64,000 nt of DNA, taken from positions 3,182,390 through 3,246,389 of the forward strand of contig NZ_LN831279.1 of assembly GCF_900069005.2 (NCBI RefSeq), in the 5' to 3' direction. Below the pieces are notes generated by a model that saw nothing but the letters and a program-made list of their open reading frames with translations, had not been told where the DNA came from and did not search any database. The position numbers were made by a program, and so were the translations under genes. Source of the DNA: Paenibacillus sp. GM2 (lineage in GTDB: Bacteria; Bacillota; Bacilli; Paenibacillales; Paenibacillaceae). Every line of letters begins with the position of its first letter. Position 1 is the first letter of the stretch. This document shows positions 26,343 through 35,142 of the stretch, piece by piece.

Positions 26343-26394
26343 GAAAAAAAACATGACTGGCTTGATCATTCAGAACGATCAAAGATACCAGTCA
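26343..26394 (-). terminator. Strong minus-strand terminator inside a non-coding leader
   Basis: TGACTGG/CCAGTCA and TTGATC/GATCAA arms form a long stem (26354-26394) followed on the minus strand by eight T residues. No gene now ends just upstream; it sits between a structured region and the decayed gene, as an attenuator would. Confidence 0.8.
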
Positions 26395-26690
26395 GTACAC
26401 GTCTCATGCGTACCCATGACACGCTACCACAGGTTGGCTCCCAAATCAGCCTGTCGTGCCGGGCGAACTCAAATAAACTTAAAGAACTGACGCCGATGAA
26501 ATCCCGTTAATACGGACCTTTCCACTGACTTCTTCAGAGTACTCCACTGGGTTCGTACGGTACGATATAGGTCAAAACAAAGTGACATTTATTCCAAGTT
26601 GATGACAGTAATAGATATAACCCATCCTGGAAATCTTCATCCCACCGCTAAGGCACTTCTGGACTAATTATGACCCTTAATTTTTTGTAA
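26395..26690 (-). other. Structured non-coding region, possible leader RNA
   Basis: This 300-bp stretch has no credible gene. It contains nested inverted repeats: CACG (26420-26423)/CGTG (26455-26458), ACA/TGT and GGCT/AGCC inside, and CCGTTAATACGG (26504-26515). Followed on the minus strand by a strong terminator and then a decayed gene, it is arranged like a riboswitch or attenuation leader. It does not match any riboswitch consensus I can recall. Confidence 0.35.
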
Positions 26691-26700
26691 AGTGTTACAT

Positions 26701-27207
26701 TTAATTTTCGATATTCAATCCTTTATCCACTCTATTGGACTTAATATATTTTATAAATATATAACGCACTAATGGTCCCATAATAATGATTTGTAAAGGT
26801 AATGCCATAATCAAATTCTTGCCAAAAACTGAAAAATAATCTGCGACCACTGAGTTAGAAGTAAAACCGTTATGAATATACGTTGCAGCTAACCCGTAAA
26901 CAGACATAAATAACGCCATTCCCAAAACCATGCATGTTGATATGGCCAGAACTGTATAGATTTTTTTAGTTGTATTTTCGGTTAATTTCAACGCTATTTT
27001 TTTAGCATTAGGCCCTACAATAAATATATCAAGTATAAAAGCAACAACAAATCCAATAAAAAAATCAGATATTACTTCTATGAAAGTAATTTTCCCAATT
27101 CCTCCATTAAGGTAAAGATTATACAGAGTCATAAATAATACCATTCCAAAACACATAATTAAACCAAATTGTAAACTTTCTTTCTTAGTTGTTGGCAATT
27201 CCATCAT
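26701..27207 (-). CDS. DUF2798-family four-helix membrane protein
   Basis: The 168-aa protein has four predicted membrane helices arranged as two repeats: FGLIMCFGMVLFMTLYN and DFFIGFVVAFILDIFIVGPNAKK in the first, then AISTCMVLGMALFMSVYG and KNLIMALPLQIIIMGPLVRY in the second, matching tandem DUF2798 units. Function unknown. Codon use is more AT-rich than its neighbours, suggesting horizontal acquisition. A set of TTCGTAA repeats upstream suggests a dedicated repressor, absent from this window. Confidence 0.85.
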   Translation of the reverse strand: MMELPTTKKESLQFGLIMCFGMVLFMTLYNLYLNGGIGKITFIEVISDFFIGFVVAFILDIFIVGPNAKKIALKLTENTTKKIYTVLAISTCMVLGMALFMSVYGLAATYIHNGFTSNSVVADYFSVFGKNLIMALPLQIIIMGPLVRYIFIKYIKSNRVDKGLNIEN

Positions 27208-27253
27208 CCCTTCTTTTTTTCATACCTTGTAGTATAGGGATAGTAAGAAACTC

Positions 27254-27287
27254 TTCGTAAGTGAACAATTCGTAAACATTTTACGAA
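27254..27287. promoter_or_regulatory. Three TTCGTAA half-sites, candidate operator of the DUF2798 gene
   Basis: TTCGTAA occurs at 27254-27260 and 27269-27275, and its complement TTACGAA at 27281-27287; the last two form a perfect inverted repeat with a 5-nt spacer. It lies about 50-80 nt upstream of the DUF2798 start. The remainder of 27208-27537 shows no gene. Confidence 0.5.
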
Positions 27288-27537
27288 CTAAAATTTTGAA
27301 TGATTCGTGCAGGGTTACAGAAACACAAGCAACGGCTCTTAGTAAAGCGGTTAATGCTCATAGTGATTGATGAAATCGGACGTTCTCAAGAGAACATTGC
27401 AAGTACACCAACATGACGAATGCTCGGAGGTATTAACGATTTATGACAACGAACCATCTTCGAAAGATACATGATATAATAAACCTCTGAACCGCTATGC
27501 TTAAGGACATAGTTTGAAATGAGGATGAACCACCAAG

Positions 27538-28461
27538 ATGATTATCGAAATATTGCTGGATGTCGTGCTGCCCATTTTCGTATTAATCGGAATCGGGGCC
27601 GTAATGCACCGTATCTTTCGGCTTGATCTATACACATTGGCCAAAATTAATTTTTATTACATTACCCCTGCGGTCGTCTTCCTTAGCATGTACCAATCGG
27701 AAATGTCAGCGGAATTGCTCGGAAGTGTAACTTTATTCTATGTACTCTATATTATCTTGCTCTACGGAATCAGCTCCCTCGTCAGCCGCAGGATGAAATT
27801 CAGTCAAGGCATGAAGGCGGCTTTTACGAACAGCCTGCTGCTCGACAATTCAGGGAACTACGGTCTGCCGGTTAATCAGCTCGCCTTCAAGGGAGAGCCT
27901 CTGGCGATGTCTCTACAGGCCCTCATTATGACCTTCCAGAGTCTCGTCACCTTCACCTATGGCGTAATGTCGATACAGAAAGCCAAGAATGGAGGCAGTT
28001 TGAAGGCAGCCTTAACCGGATTTCTAAAAATGCCGGTGCCTTACGCCCTCGTACTGGGTCTGATCTTCCATGTGCTGAAGCTGCCGCTGCCGAACTTCGT
28101 CTCGAAGCCGCTTGGTTATATGGCTGACTCGATGGTCAGCATCGCGCTCCTGACGCTTGGAGCACAGATCATAAAATATCCGCTGCGGCTGGATCGGCTT
28201 GATGTATATATCAGCGTATTGCTCCGCTTGCTTATAGGTCCGGTGGTTGGCTTCACCTTAATTATGATACTCGGTATGCGAGGCATTCCCGCCCAAGCGC
28301 TGCTCATCGCTTCCGGTATGCCAACCGGAGTCAACAGTACAATTCTGGCTGAGGAATATAATAACGAACCTGATTTCGCTTCGCAGACCGTATTGATCTC
28401 GACGCTGCTGAATATTGTAACGATTACCGCTCTTATCTCTATCGCAAAGCATTTATTATAA
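27538..28461 (+). CDS. AEC family (auxin efflux carrier-like) transporter
   Basis: The 307-aa membrane protein has about ten helices in two halves. LLDNSGNYGLPVNQLAFKGE in the first half and ASGMPTGVNSTILAEEY in the second are the crossover motifs of the AEC/PIN-like family. Bacterial members move malate, malonate or other acids. The RBS (GAGGATG) is somewhat far from the ATG. It ends at a strong bidirectional terminator. Confidence 0.92.
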   Translation: MIIEILLDVVLPIFVLIGIGAVMHRIFRLDLYTLAKINFYYITPAVVFLSMYQSEMSAELLGSVTLFYVLYIILLYGISSLVSRRMKFSQGMKAAFTNSLLLDNSGNYGLPVNQLAFKGEPLAMSLQALIMTFQSLVTFTYGVMSIQKAKNGGSLKAALTGFLKMPVPYALVLGLIFHVLKLPLPNFVSKPLGYMADSMVSIALLTLGAQIIKYPLRLDRLDVYISVLLRLLIGPVVGFTLIMILGMRGIPAQALLIASGMPTGVNSTILAEEYNNEPDFASQTVLISTLLNIVTITALISIAKHLL

Positions 28462-28479
28462 TTTAAATTCACTAACAAC

Positions 28480-28537
28480 AAAAAAATCAAGGATCATCCG
28501 CAGAATTTTCGTACCAGCGGATATCCCTGATTTTTTT
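28480..28537 (+). terminator. Bidirectional terminator after the AEC gene
   Basis: Long arms (ATCAAGGATCATCCGC with GCGGATATCCCTGAT) are flanked by A7 and T7 runs, so it can stop transcription from both sides, including the small Spo0E-like gene. Confidence 0.92.
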
Positions 28538-28551
28538 GTGCAAAAGGCTGC

Positions 28552-28728
28552 TTAGGCTTGAGTTTTTCCATTTATCTCAAACGAAGTCTGATGCAGTTCT
28601 CTGATGGACATTTGCAGAAAGTGACTTTCTTGTCTTCCTAATCCGTATTGGTTCTCCTTGGCGATCAACTCACCAATCCGTCGTTTTAGCATTTCACTGC
28701 GGCGTTCCAACATCTCATGATTACGCAA
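28552..28728 (-). CDS. Small Spo0E-like protein (candidate aspartyl-phosphate phosphatase)
   Basis: A 58-codon minus-strand frame starts at TTG 28728 with AGAGGAG (745-739 of 28 kb) 10 nt upstream. The peptide reads as a helical hairpin: MLKRRIGELIAKENQYGL, a short turn, then FLQMSIRELHQTSFEIN. The S-x-REL-x core and the YGL turn resemble the Spo0E family (SQELD motif), which dephosphorylates Spo0A~P and controls sporulation entry. The motif is imperfect (REL-H for QEL-D), so family membership is probable, not proven. It shares a terminator with the AEC gene. Confidence 0.55.
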   Translation of the reverse strand: MRNHEMLERRSEMLKRRIGELIAKENQYGLGRQESHFLQMSIRELHQTSFEINGKTQA

Positions 28729-29062
28729 GCAAAGTCATCTCCTCTAAGTTATAGTCACGATTAATAAACACAGTTTCTAGTATAGAGGTTTCACCCTTTC
28801 AGGGGAAATCCAGTACATCGCCTTCAAGCCAAAAATACTACAATCCAGCGCGGCCTGATTCAGCTCATAAATGGCATTCTTAAACATCCTCCATCATTCT
28901 CCCGCATGGTCTTAATCCCTCTTGCAAATTTTTCTCAATTTCTGAAAATCGAGTTTTTTTCAATAATTATGAAACTATGTACCCTCTAATTCGTAAAAAT
29001 GAATAGTTCACGTGCAAGTCCCATAAAGTACTGTTAGCAGTAAATGAGAAGGAGAGATTCTG

Positions 29063-29734
29063 ATGAATTCAAGAAGAAGAGGCTGGTTAATTCCAGTGAT
29101 CGTTATCGTTGCTGTAATCGTCATCTTCATCGGCATGTTCGCAGGCAAATATAATACGTATGTCACTGCGGAGGAGACGGTAGATCAGCAATGGAGCAAG
29201 ATTGACGTACAGCTGCAACGCCGATATGATCTGATTCCAAACCTGGTCAATACGGTAAAAGGTTATGCGGAACACGAGAAGGAAGTCATTAAGTCCGTCT
29301 CCGATGCCCGCGCGGCTCTGGGAGGAGCAAGAACCCCAGCCGAGATGGCAGATGCCGACGCACAGCTCTCAAGCGCGCTTAGCCGCTTGCTGGTCGTAGT
29401 TGAGAACTATCCTACGCTGAAGGCAGATACGCAATTTACTCAGCTGATGGACGAATTGTCAGGTACCGAGAATCGCATCGCCGTTGCCCGGAATGACTAT
29501 AACAATGCAGTTGCCGATTACAATAAGCTGATCAAGCGTTTCCCGGGCAACCTGCTCGCCGGAATGATGGGCTTCGATAAGAAGGCGTATTTCGAGACAA
29601 CCACAGAATCAAGAACGAATCCGCAGGTTGATTTTGGCACAGGAAACACGTCGCTGCGCTTGGATGATAAGTCTGCTCCAATCAACAGTGTATTCGCAGC
29701 AGCAGTAGTACCGATGGCCGGTGCTAGCGCATGA
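29063..29734 (+). CDS. LemA family protein
   Basis: The 223-aa protein has one N-terminal membrane helix (about residues 8-27) and a long helical domain with DQQWSKIDVQLQRRYDLIPN, NTVKGYAEHEKEV and RIAVARNDYNNAVADYN, the LemA signature. LemA proteins are membrane-linked helical bundles of unclear role, usually paired with TPM-domain proteins, as here: the next gene overlaps by 4 nt (ATGA), implying translational coupling. The C-terminal tail is longer than usual. Confidence 0.93.
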   Translation: MNSRRRGWLIPVIVIVAVIVIFIGMFAGKYNTYVTAEETVDQQWSKIDVQLQRRYDLIPNLVNTVKGYAEHEKEVIKSVSDARAALGGARTPAEMADADAQLSSALSRLLVVVENYPTLKADTQFTQLMDELSGTENRIAVARNDYNNAVADYNKLIKRFPGNLLAGMMGFDKKAYFETTTESRTNPQVDFGTGNTSLRLDDKSAPINSVFAAAVVPMAGASA

Positions 29735-30549
29735 TCAGCCACTCGAAGCGGCTTCTGCGGAATCTGTTCCGGCCTGGTCTGCTTCTGCTGGCAATCATCT
29801 CCCTGCTCTTCCCTTTCAGTCTAGTCGCTGATGCAGCCCCGAAAATACCGGCTCCTCGCGGAGATATCTATGTTCAGGATTTCGAGAAACTGCTATCCAG
29901 CGATCAGATGTACGAGCTGAACAGGCTTGGACGGGCGTTAGAGGATAAGACAAAAGCGCAAATCGCCGTTTTAACGGTGACTTCACTGGATGGCTATTCC
30001 GTGGAGGAATACGCGCTGCAAGCCTTCCGGGAGTTTCGTCTGGGCGATCAGAAATTGAACAACGGGGTGCTGCTGCTGCTATCGATGGAGGATGGAGAAC
30101 CTGGTAATCGCCCGCTGCGGATTGAAGTGGGATACGGCTTGGAAGGGGCTTTGCCCGATGGGAAGGTTGGACGAATCCTCGATCAGGTCACGATTCCTTA
30201 TCTCGTTCAGAACAAGCCTGGCGAGGCCATCGTGGAGACTTACAAGGTACTCTACAATGAGGTAGCCAAGGAATACGGGGTGGAGGATCAATTAACCCCG
30301 CAAAATGTAGCCGTTCCGGAATCTCCAGGTGACGAGGGCGGTGGTTTGCCTCTCGGCTGGATTATCTTGGTTGTCGTCTTCCTGGCGATCGATTTCATCT
30401 TCTTCGGCGGACGGATGACCCTCTTCCTGCTGGCGATGCTTAGCCGTGGCGGCGGCCGAGGAGGCGGAGGAGGCGGATTTGGCGGCGGGGGCTTCAGCGG
30501 AGGCGGGGGAGGTTCTTCAGGCGGCGGGGGCGCAAGTCGGAGATTTTAA
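29731..30549 (+). CDS. TPM-domain (YgcG-type) membrane protein with Gly-rich tail
   Basis: The 272-aa protein has a signal peptide (cleavage near DAAPKIPAP, about residue 36), a TPM domain with VQDFEKLLSSDQMYELN, QIAVLTVTSLDGYSVEEYA and LRIEVGYGLEGALPDGKVG, one membrane helix at about 210-235, and a C-terminal Gly-rich segment of about 35 residues. It is translationally coupled to lemA. The pair probably forms a membrane complex; some TPM proteins have phosphatase or repair roles, so the function here is open. Confidence 0.92.
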   Translation: MISHSKRLLRNLFRPGLLLLAIISLLFPFSLVADAAPKIPAPRGDIYVQDFEKLLSSDQMYELNRLGRALEDKTKAQIAVLTVTSLDGYSVEEYALQAFREFRLGDQKLNNGVLLLLSMEDGEPGNRPLRIEVGYGLEGALPDGKVGRILDQVTIPYLVQNKPGEAIVETYKVLYNEVAKEYGVEDQLTPQNVAVPESPGDEGGGLPLGWIILVVVFLAIDFIFFGGRMTLFLLAMLSRGGGRGGGGGGFGGGGFSGGGGGSSGGGGASRRF

Positions 30550-30651
30550 GCCTTGCAATCCCGTCTGACTGGCTATATCCTCTGAGCAGCTGGTGCTTAC
30601 ATCCGGTATAATGTCTAGTAGACCATACTTGAAGGAGAGAGTCTCTAGAAC

Positions 30652-31428
30652 ATGAATAAGCCATCATCACAAGCTGCTCTATCCCCGCAGGCCGTATTCT
30701 TTGATGTAGATGATACCTTATATGATCATCTCGTCCCGTTTCGCCAAGCCTTGCAAAATGTACTTCATACCCCTGAACAGTTCCCCTATGAGGCTGCTTA
30801 TCATCGGATGAGATATTATAGCGATTACTTGTCTGCTCAAGCCGGGGGGACGCCAACTCAGGGTACTGTACTTCTGGAAATGCGGCGTAACCGATTTAAA
30901 TTCAGCTTGGAGGAATTTGGCCTGCATGTCACAGACACGCAAGCGGACAAGGTGCAGAAGGAGTATTTGCAGCATCAATTTACGATCCAATTATTCGACG
31001 GAGCCAAGGAGCTAATCGGGCAGTTGCAGAATGACGGGATTACCGTCGGATTGATTACGAACGGACCGCCACAGCATCAAATGAAGAAGATCGCTGCTCT
31101 GGGACTTAAGGAAACAATCCCCGCCGAGCTTATCTTCATCTCCGGTGCAGTCGGAATTACGAAGCCGGACCGCGGTTTGTTCGATCATGTCGCCGGAAAG
31201 CTCGGACTTCCTGCCGAAGCTTGCTGCTATATTGGCGACTCCTGGCGCAATGATGTCATCGGCGCATTAAACGGCGGCTGGAATGTGATCTGGTTCAATC
31301 ATCGTAAAGTTGCGCCCGAATCCGAGCATCGTCCTCATTATGAGGCCGCGAGCTATGATGAATTGACAGCCCTTCTGCTAAAAAGAGAAGCAACAAATTT
31401 GCATAACGGCGGGAATTTTCTCCCGTAG
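30652..31428 (+). CDS. HAD-superfamily hydrolase (YjjG-like)
   Basis: The 258-aa cytoplasmic phosphatase-type enzyme has all four HAD motifs: FFDVDDTLYD (nucleophile Asp), LITNG, Lys in GITKPD, and YIGDSWRND. A helical cap lies between motifs I and II, as in subfamily I nucleotidases such as YjjG. The substrate could be a nucleoside monophosphate or a sugar phosphate. AAGGAGAG precedes the ATG. It ends in a strong terminator shared with the converging GTPase gene. Confidence 0.92.
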   Translation: MNKPSSQAALSPQAVFFDVDDTLYDHLVPFRQALQNVLHTPEQFPYEAAYHRMRYYSDYLSAQAGGTPTQGTVLLEMRRNRFKFSLEEFGLHVTDTQADKVQKEYLQHQFTIQLFDGAKELIGQLQNDGITVGLITNGPPQHQMKKIAALGLKETIPAELIFISGAVGITKPDRGLFDHVAGKLGLPAEACCYIGDSWRNDVIGALNGGWNVIWFNHRKVAPESEHRPHYEAASYDELTALLLKREATNLHNGGNFLP

Positions 31429-31431
31429 ACC

Positions 31432-31475
31432 AGAAAAGCGCTGCAGGATGGATATCATCCTTGCAGCGCTTTTCT
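31432..31475. terminator. Shared bidirectional terminator overlapping the end of the GTPase gene
   Basis: AGAAAAGCGCTGCAGGATG (31432-31450) pairs with 31456-31475. The right arm also encodes the last residues (RKALQG) of the converging TetM-like gene, so one sequence serves as coding DNA and terminator. Confidence 0.9.
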
Positions 31476-33530
31476 GACGCTAAGTATATATTTTGCCTGG
31501 TCCAGCGGATTAACACCTCGGCGCTGTCTTACCGCCTTCACTTCTGGCGGACAGGGCTCGTAGCCGTCGAAGAAGGAAGCGAATGTACTGCGTCCTTTCG
31601 TATAGGAACTAAGCTCTACCGGGTAATTCATCGATGCCGCAAGCGGAACCCTGCCTTCAATCAGCATTCGCTCTCCTTGCAGCACAGGCGGCTCGAAGGT
31701 ACCTCGCATCTGTGCCAGATCGTTCATGACCCGGCCACCGTTCTCTTCCGGGACGATGATTCGCACACGCAGCATGGGCTCCAGCAAGGCTGTTCCTGTA
31801 TTCGTCAATCCATCCATGATCCCCATGGGCGTCGCCACAGCGAAATCAAGCGGATGAGTATGCCATACATGATGCTGGCCATATACCAGAGTGACCTTCA
31901 AATCGGTTACTTCCCATCCATAGAGTCCCTGCATAAGCGCCTCCGGTACTCGCCGCTGTACTTCGTTCTGGTATTGCGCCAGCAACTCCTCGCTTTTGAC
32001 CTGTGATTCATATACCAGGCCGCTGCCCCGAGGCCCTGGCTCGATCTTGAAGCGCAGAATTGCCCAGCAAGGCTTAGGCATTGTATACGCGATGAAGCCC
32101 TCACCTTCCTGCAGCGGCGTCTCCTTGTAAATAACCGAGGGCTGACCAAAGGTTACGGCTAATCCGTACCTCGTCTCCAGAATACTGCTCAGTATTTCAA
32201 GCTGTATCGGTCCCATCACCTTGGCATGCAGCTCACGCTCATCCTGCAGCCACTGCACATCGAGCAACGGGTCCTCATCGGACAGCTCCTGCAGTGCCTG
32301 AACGACCTGCGGATATTGTTCCTCATTCGCCCAGTGAACGCGGACCGTAAGCAGTGGTACTGCAAGATGGGCCTCCGGCGGAATTGCCTCTGGCCCCCCC
32401 AGCACGTCTCCGATTCTGACCTGTGTCAGACCACAAACGGCGGCAATATCCCCCGCTTCCAGCAGCCCTAAATCCTCGGTGCGGCCTCCTTCAACCTTGC
32501 GGATTTGCGTCACTTTCTCCTGTATGCCCTGCGTATGGTTATATACGATATCCCGGTTGCGCATACTCCCTTCATATACACGAACATAAGCCATCCGCCC
32601 CATCGTCTTGTCCCGTTCTATCTTGAAGACGATGCCGGATAAAGCCCCTTGCGGATTGCCGCCCGCATCAGGCAAATATTGTACGATGGCATCCAGCAAA
32701 GCTGCGATGCCTGTCCCCCGCGATGCCGCTCCATACATGACCGGAAAAATAAGCGCCTTCCTGGTCAGCTCACTCATCGTGCTCATCCAGCGATCTGCCG
32801 GAACCGGTTCATTGTCCAGGTAGGCTTCAAATAAGGCTTCATCCCGTTCCGCGAGAAAGTCGCAAAGTCGGTCGTACGCTTGTTCAAAACTCCGCTCTTC
32901 CTCGTCAGTCCTAATTTCAACCGTTTGCTTTAATCCGTTGACCCCAGGTTCAGGCTGATGATTTGCCGGCGATTCCCCACCGTTTGCCGAATTTTCGTCT
33001 AGGAGAAGCACCGTGCCACGGAATTCCTGCTCCCTTCCCAATGGGACTTGCAGCGGTATGATATCAGGCGAGAGATGCTTGCGAATTTGCTCCAATACCG
33101 CCTTCGCATCAGCTCCAACCCGGTCCATTTTATTCACAAATAATAAGGTAGGAATCCCCAGTCTGCGCAAGCCGTTCCAAATCATCTCCGTCTGTGCCTG
33201 TACTCCTTCCACAGCCGACACGATCAGGACAGCACAGTCCATCACGCGCAATGAGCGCTCCACCTCGGACAAAAAGTCGACATGCCCCGGTGTATCTACC
33301 AAATTGATCTGAGCGCCGTTCCAATGAAATGAAGTAAGCGCAGATCGCACCGAGATACCACGCTGCCGCTCTATGTCCATTGAATCAGTCAAAGCCGTCC
33401 CCTCGTCCACGCTTCCTAATTCCCGGGTCCGGCCGCTCTCAAATAAAATATGCTCTGTCGTCGTTGTCTTTCCCGCATCCACATGCGCAAATATCCCGAC
33501 GTTCAGCCGCTTCATTCTGGATTGTCCCAT
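31455..33530 (-). CDS. EF-G-like GTPase of the TetM/TetO ribosomal-protection type
   Basis: The 691-aa GTPase has G1 AHVDAGKTTTTE, switch II DTPGHVDF and G4 NKMDRVG, followed by EF-G domains II-V (VFKIERDKTMGRMAYVRVYE; C-terminal YPVELSSYTKGRSTFASFF). The size and ends match the TetM-type group, which remove tetracycline from ribosomes, more than EF-G. A polar insert (about residues 180-210) is unusual. Chromosomal relatives in Bacillales are often not resistance determinants; activity cannot be told from sequence. AAGGAG gives a clear start. Confidence 0.88.
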   Translation of the reverse strand: MGQSRMKRLNVGIFAHVDAGKTTTTEHILFESGRTRELGSVDEGTALTDSMDIERQRGISVRSALTSFHWNGAQINLVDTPGHVDFLSEVERSLRVMDCAVLIVSAVEGVQAQTEMIWNGLRRLGIPTLLFVNKMDRVGADAKAVLEQIRKHLSPDIIPLQVPLGREQEFRGTVLLLDENSANGGESPANHQPEPGVNGLKQTVEIRTDEEERSFEQAYDRLCDFLAERDEALFEAYLDNEPVPADRWMSTMSELTRKALIFPVMYGAASRGTGIAALLDAIVQYLPDAGGNPQGALSGIVFKIERDKTMGRMAYVRVYEGSMRNRDIVYNHTQGIQEKVTQIRKVEGGRTEDLGLLEAGDIAAVCGLTQVRIGDVLGGPEAIPPEAHLAVPLLTVRVHWANEEQYPQVVQALQELSDEDPLLDVQWLQDERELHAKVMGPIQLEILSSILETRYGLAVTFGQPSVIYKETPLQEGEGFIAYTMPKPCWAILRFKIEPGPRGSGLVYESQVKSEELLAQYQNEVQRRVPEALMQGLYGWEVTDLKVTLVYGQHHVWHTHPLDFAVATPMGIMDGLTNTGTALLEPMLRVRIIVPEENGGRVMNDLAQMRGTFEPPVLQGERMLIEGRVPLAASMNYPVELSSYTKGRSTFASFFDGYEPCPPEVKAVRQRRGVNPLDQAKYILSVRKALQG

Positions 33531-33632
33531 ATGATTCTCCTTACTAGAGGTGTAGGGGTTAATTGTTCAATTATTATAACCGACCTGGCCATCCCATGAT
33601 ATAAGAAATACAGATTCAGATTCTTGCCAGAG

Positions 33633-33659
33633 CAAAAAACGAAGCACCTATGGCGCCCC
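33633..33659 (-). terminator. Terminator of the amino-acid ABC transporter operon
   Basis: On the minus strand GGGGCGCC pairs with GGTGCTTC (with three G-T pairs), followed by GTTTTTTG, 40 nt after the ATPase stop. Confidence 0.7.
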
Positions 33660-33701
33660 GTTGTATGTTTTTGCTCAACAGCCGATTCTCGCTTCTTATT
33701 C

Positions 33702-34445
33702 CTATAATACTCTAGTTAAAAATGCTTTTGTCCGCTCCTGTTGTGGATGATCAAATATTTGTTCCGGAGTTCCTGCTTCAATGAACTCACCCTCGGCCAT
33801 GAACATGACCCGATCGGCAACTTCACGCGCGAAGCCCATCTCATGCGTAACTACGATCATCGTCATATGCTCCTCAGCAAGCTGCTTCATAACTTCCAGC
33901 ACTTCGCCGGTTAGCTCCGGATCAAGCGCCGATGTCGGCTCGTCGAAGAGCAGAATCTCCGGACTCATCATTAGTGCTCTTGCGATCGCAACTCTCTGCT
34001 TCTGCCCGCCGGATAGATTAGCCGGATAGACATCCGCCTTATCAAGCAGCCCGACCTTCTCCAACAACTCCGAAGCTCTATTACGCAGTTCTACAGCGGG
34101 AAGCTTCTTCACTAACCGGGGCGCAAGCTCCAGATTGTCGCGGACCGTCAAGTGAGGGAACAGATTGAAATGCTGGAACACCATTCCCATTCGTGCAGTA
34201 ATCTCCTTCACCTTAGGGGCGGCAGAATAGTTCCTATCCTTGACCATAAATTGTCCGCCAATTTGAATGCTGCCGCCATCGATCTTCTCCAGATGAGCGA
34301 GGCTGCGCAGCATCGTACTCTTCCCGGAACCCGACGGACCGATGACGGCAACCACTTCCTGTGCATCGACCGATAAGGATACATTTTTCAGCACATCCAC
34401 GGCACCAAACGATTTACTAAGATTCATAACCTCTATGATTGCCAT
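33702..34445 (-). CDS. Polar amino-acid ABC transporter, ATP-binding protein (GlnQ/TcyC-like)
   Basis: The 247-aa ATPase has Walker A GPSGSGKST, signature LSGGQKQRVAIARALM, Walker B ILLFDEPTSALD and the switch His in VVTHEMGFAREVADR, typical of GlnQ-type subunits. It energises the permease 17 nt upstream in the same operon. Substrate by family: a polar amino acid such as glutamine, arginine or cystine. Confidence 0.95.
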   Translation of the reverse strand: MAIIEVMNLSKSFGAVDVLKNVSLSVDAQEVVAVIGPSGSGKSTMLRSLAHLEKIDGGSIQIGGQFMVKDRNYSAAPKVKEITARMGMVFQHFNLFPHLTVRDNLELAPRLVKKLPAVELRNRASELLEKVGLLDKADVYPANLSGGQKQRVAIARALMMSPEILLFDEPTSALDPELTGEVLEVMKQLAEEHMTMIVVTHEMGFAREVADRVMFMAEGEFIEAGTPEQIFDHPQQERTKAFLTRVL

Positions 34446-34462
34446 AACGATTCTACGTCCTT

Positions 34463-35122
34463 TTATTCGAATTTGAGCCTCCGCTCAAGTGCTTTGAACA
34501 GGAAGGTCAACACTAGCGTCATCAATAGATATATAACCCCCGCCACGAAGAAAGGCACGATCGTAAAGTCGCGGTTCACCGCTGTCTGGGCAAAATGCAG
34601 CAGCTCCGGCACGGCAACGGCATAGAGCAGAGCAGTATCCTTCACAAGGGTAATCGATTCATTGGCTACCGCCGGAAGAGCGATTCGGAACATCTGCGGC
34701 AGCACGACTCGCGTCGTCGTATGCCATTTACTCAAGCCTAATACTTGAGCCGCTTCATACTGCCCCCGATCGATCGCCAGCAAGCCGCCTCGGAATATCT
34801 CAGCAAAATAAGCGCCATAGTTCAAGGTGAAGGCCAGACACGCAGCGACGAAGCGATCCATGACCAAATACTGTCCAATCCCCGGAATGACAGGCAATCC
34901 GAAGCAAATAACGAGCATTTGCAGCAATAGTGGCGTTCCCCGCATGACGTAAATATATATATGCGCCAGCCCTGCCAGCGGCTTAATTCGGCTCTTCACC
35001 ATTAAGGTGACGAGGAATCCGAGTGGAACGGACGTGATGATGGCCAGAAAGAACAGCAGCACCGTCATTTTCACGCCTTCCAGCATAGGTCCGATGATCT
35101 CTAAGATGTAATCCAAGCTCAT
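34463..35122 (-). CDS. Polar amino-acid ABC transporter, permease
   Basis: The 219-aa membrane protein has five predicted helices and the EAA loop EAAQVLGLSKWHTTTRVVLP that docks to the ATPase. An HEQM-type permease segment (YVMRGTPLLLQMLVICFG) is present. It would form a homodimer with the ATPase pair. It is 20 nt behind the binding-protein gene. Confidence 0.94.
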   Translation of the reverse strand: MSLDYILEIIGPMLEGVKMTVLLFFLAIITSVPLGFLVTLMVKSRIKPLAGLAHIYIYVMRGTPLLLQMLVICFGLPVIPGIGQYLVMDRFVAACLAFTLNYGAYFAEIFRGGLLAIDRGQYEAAQVLGLSKWHTTTRVVLPQMFRIALPAVANESITLVKDTALLYAVAVPELLHFAQTAVNRDFTIVPFFVAGVIYLLMTLVLTFLFKALERRLKFE

Positions 35123-35142
35123 ATCTATTGTCCCCTCACGAT

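Noticed and set aside
26395..26690. T-box, SAM, cobalamin, M-box or c-di-GMP riboswitch, or group II intron end
   Set aside because: The hallmark blocks of each class, as I recall them, are missing; only general structure and the terminator are supported.
28777..28887. 36-codon minus-strand frame beginning MFKNAIYELNQAALD
   Set aside because: Its ATG touches the GGAGG with no spacer, and I recognise no family. It could be a gene fragment, but the support is too thin to annotate.
31455..33530. Confirmed tetracycline resistance gene
   Set aside because: The family resemblance is clear, but there are no mobile-element or resistance-context signs and chromosomal relatives often do not confer resistance.
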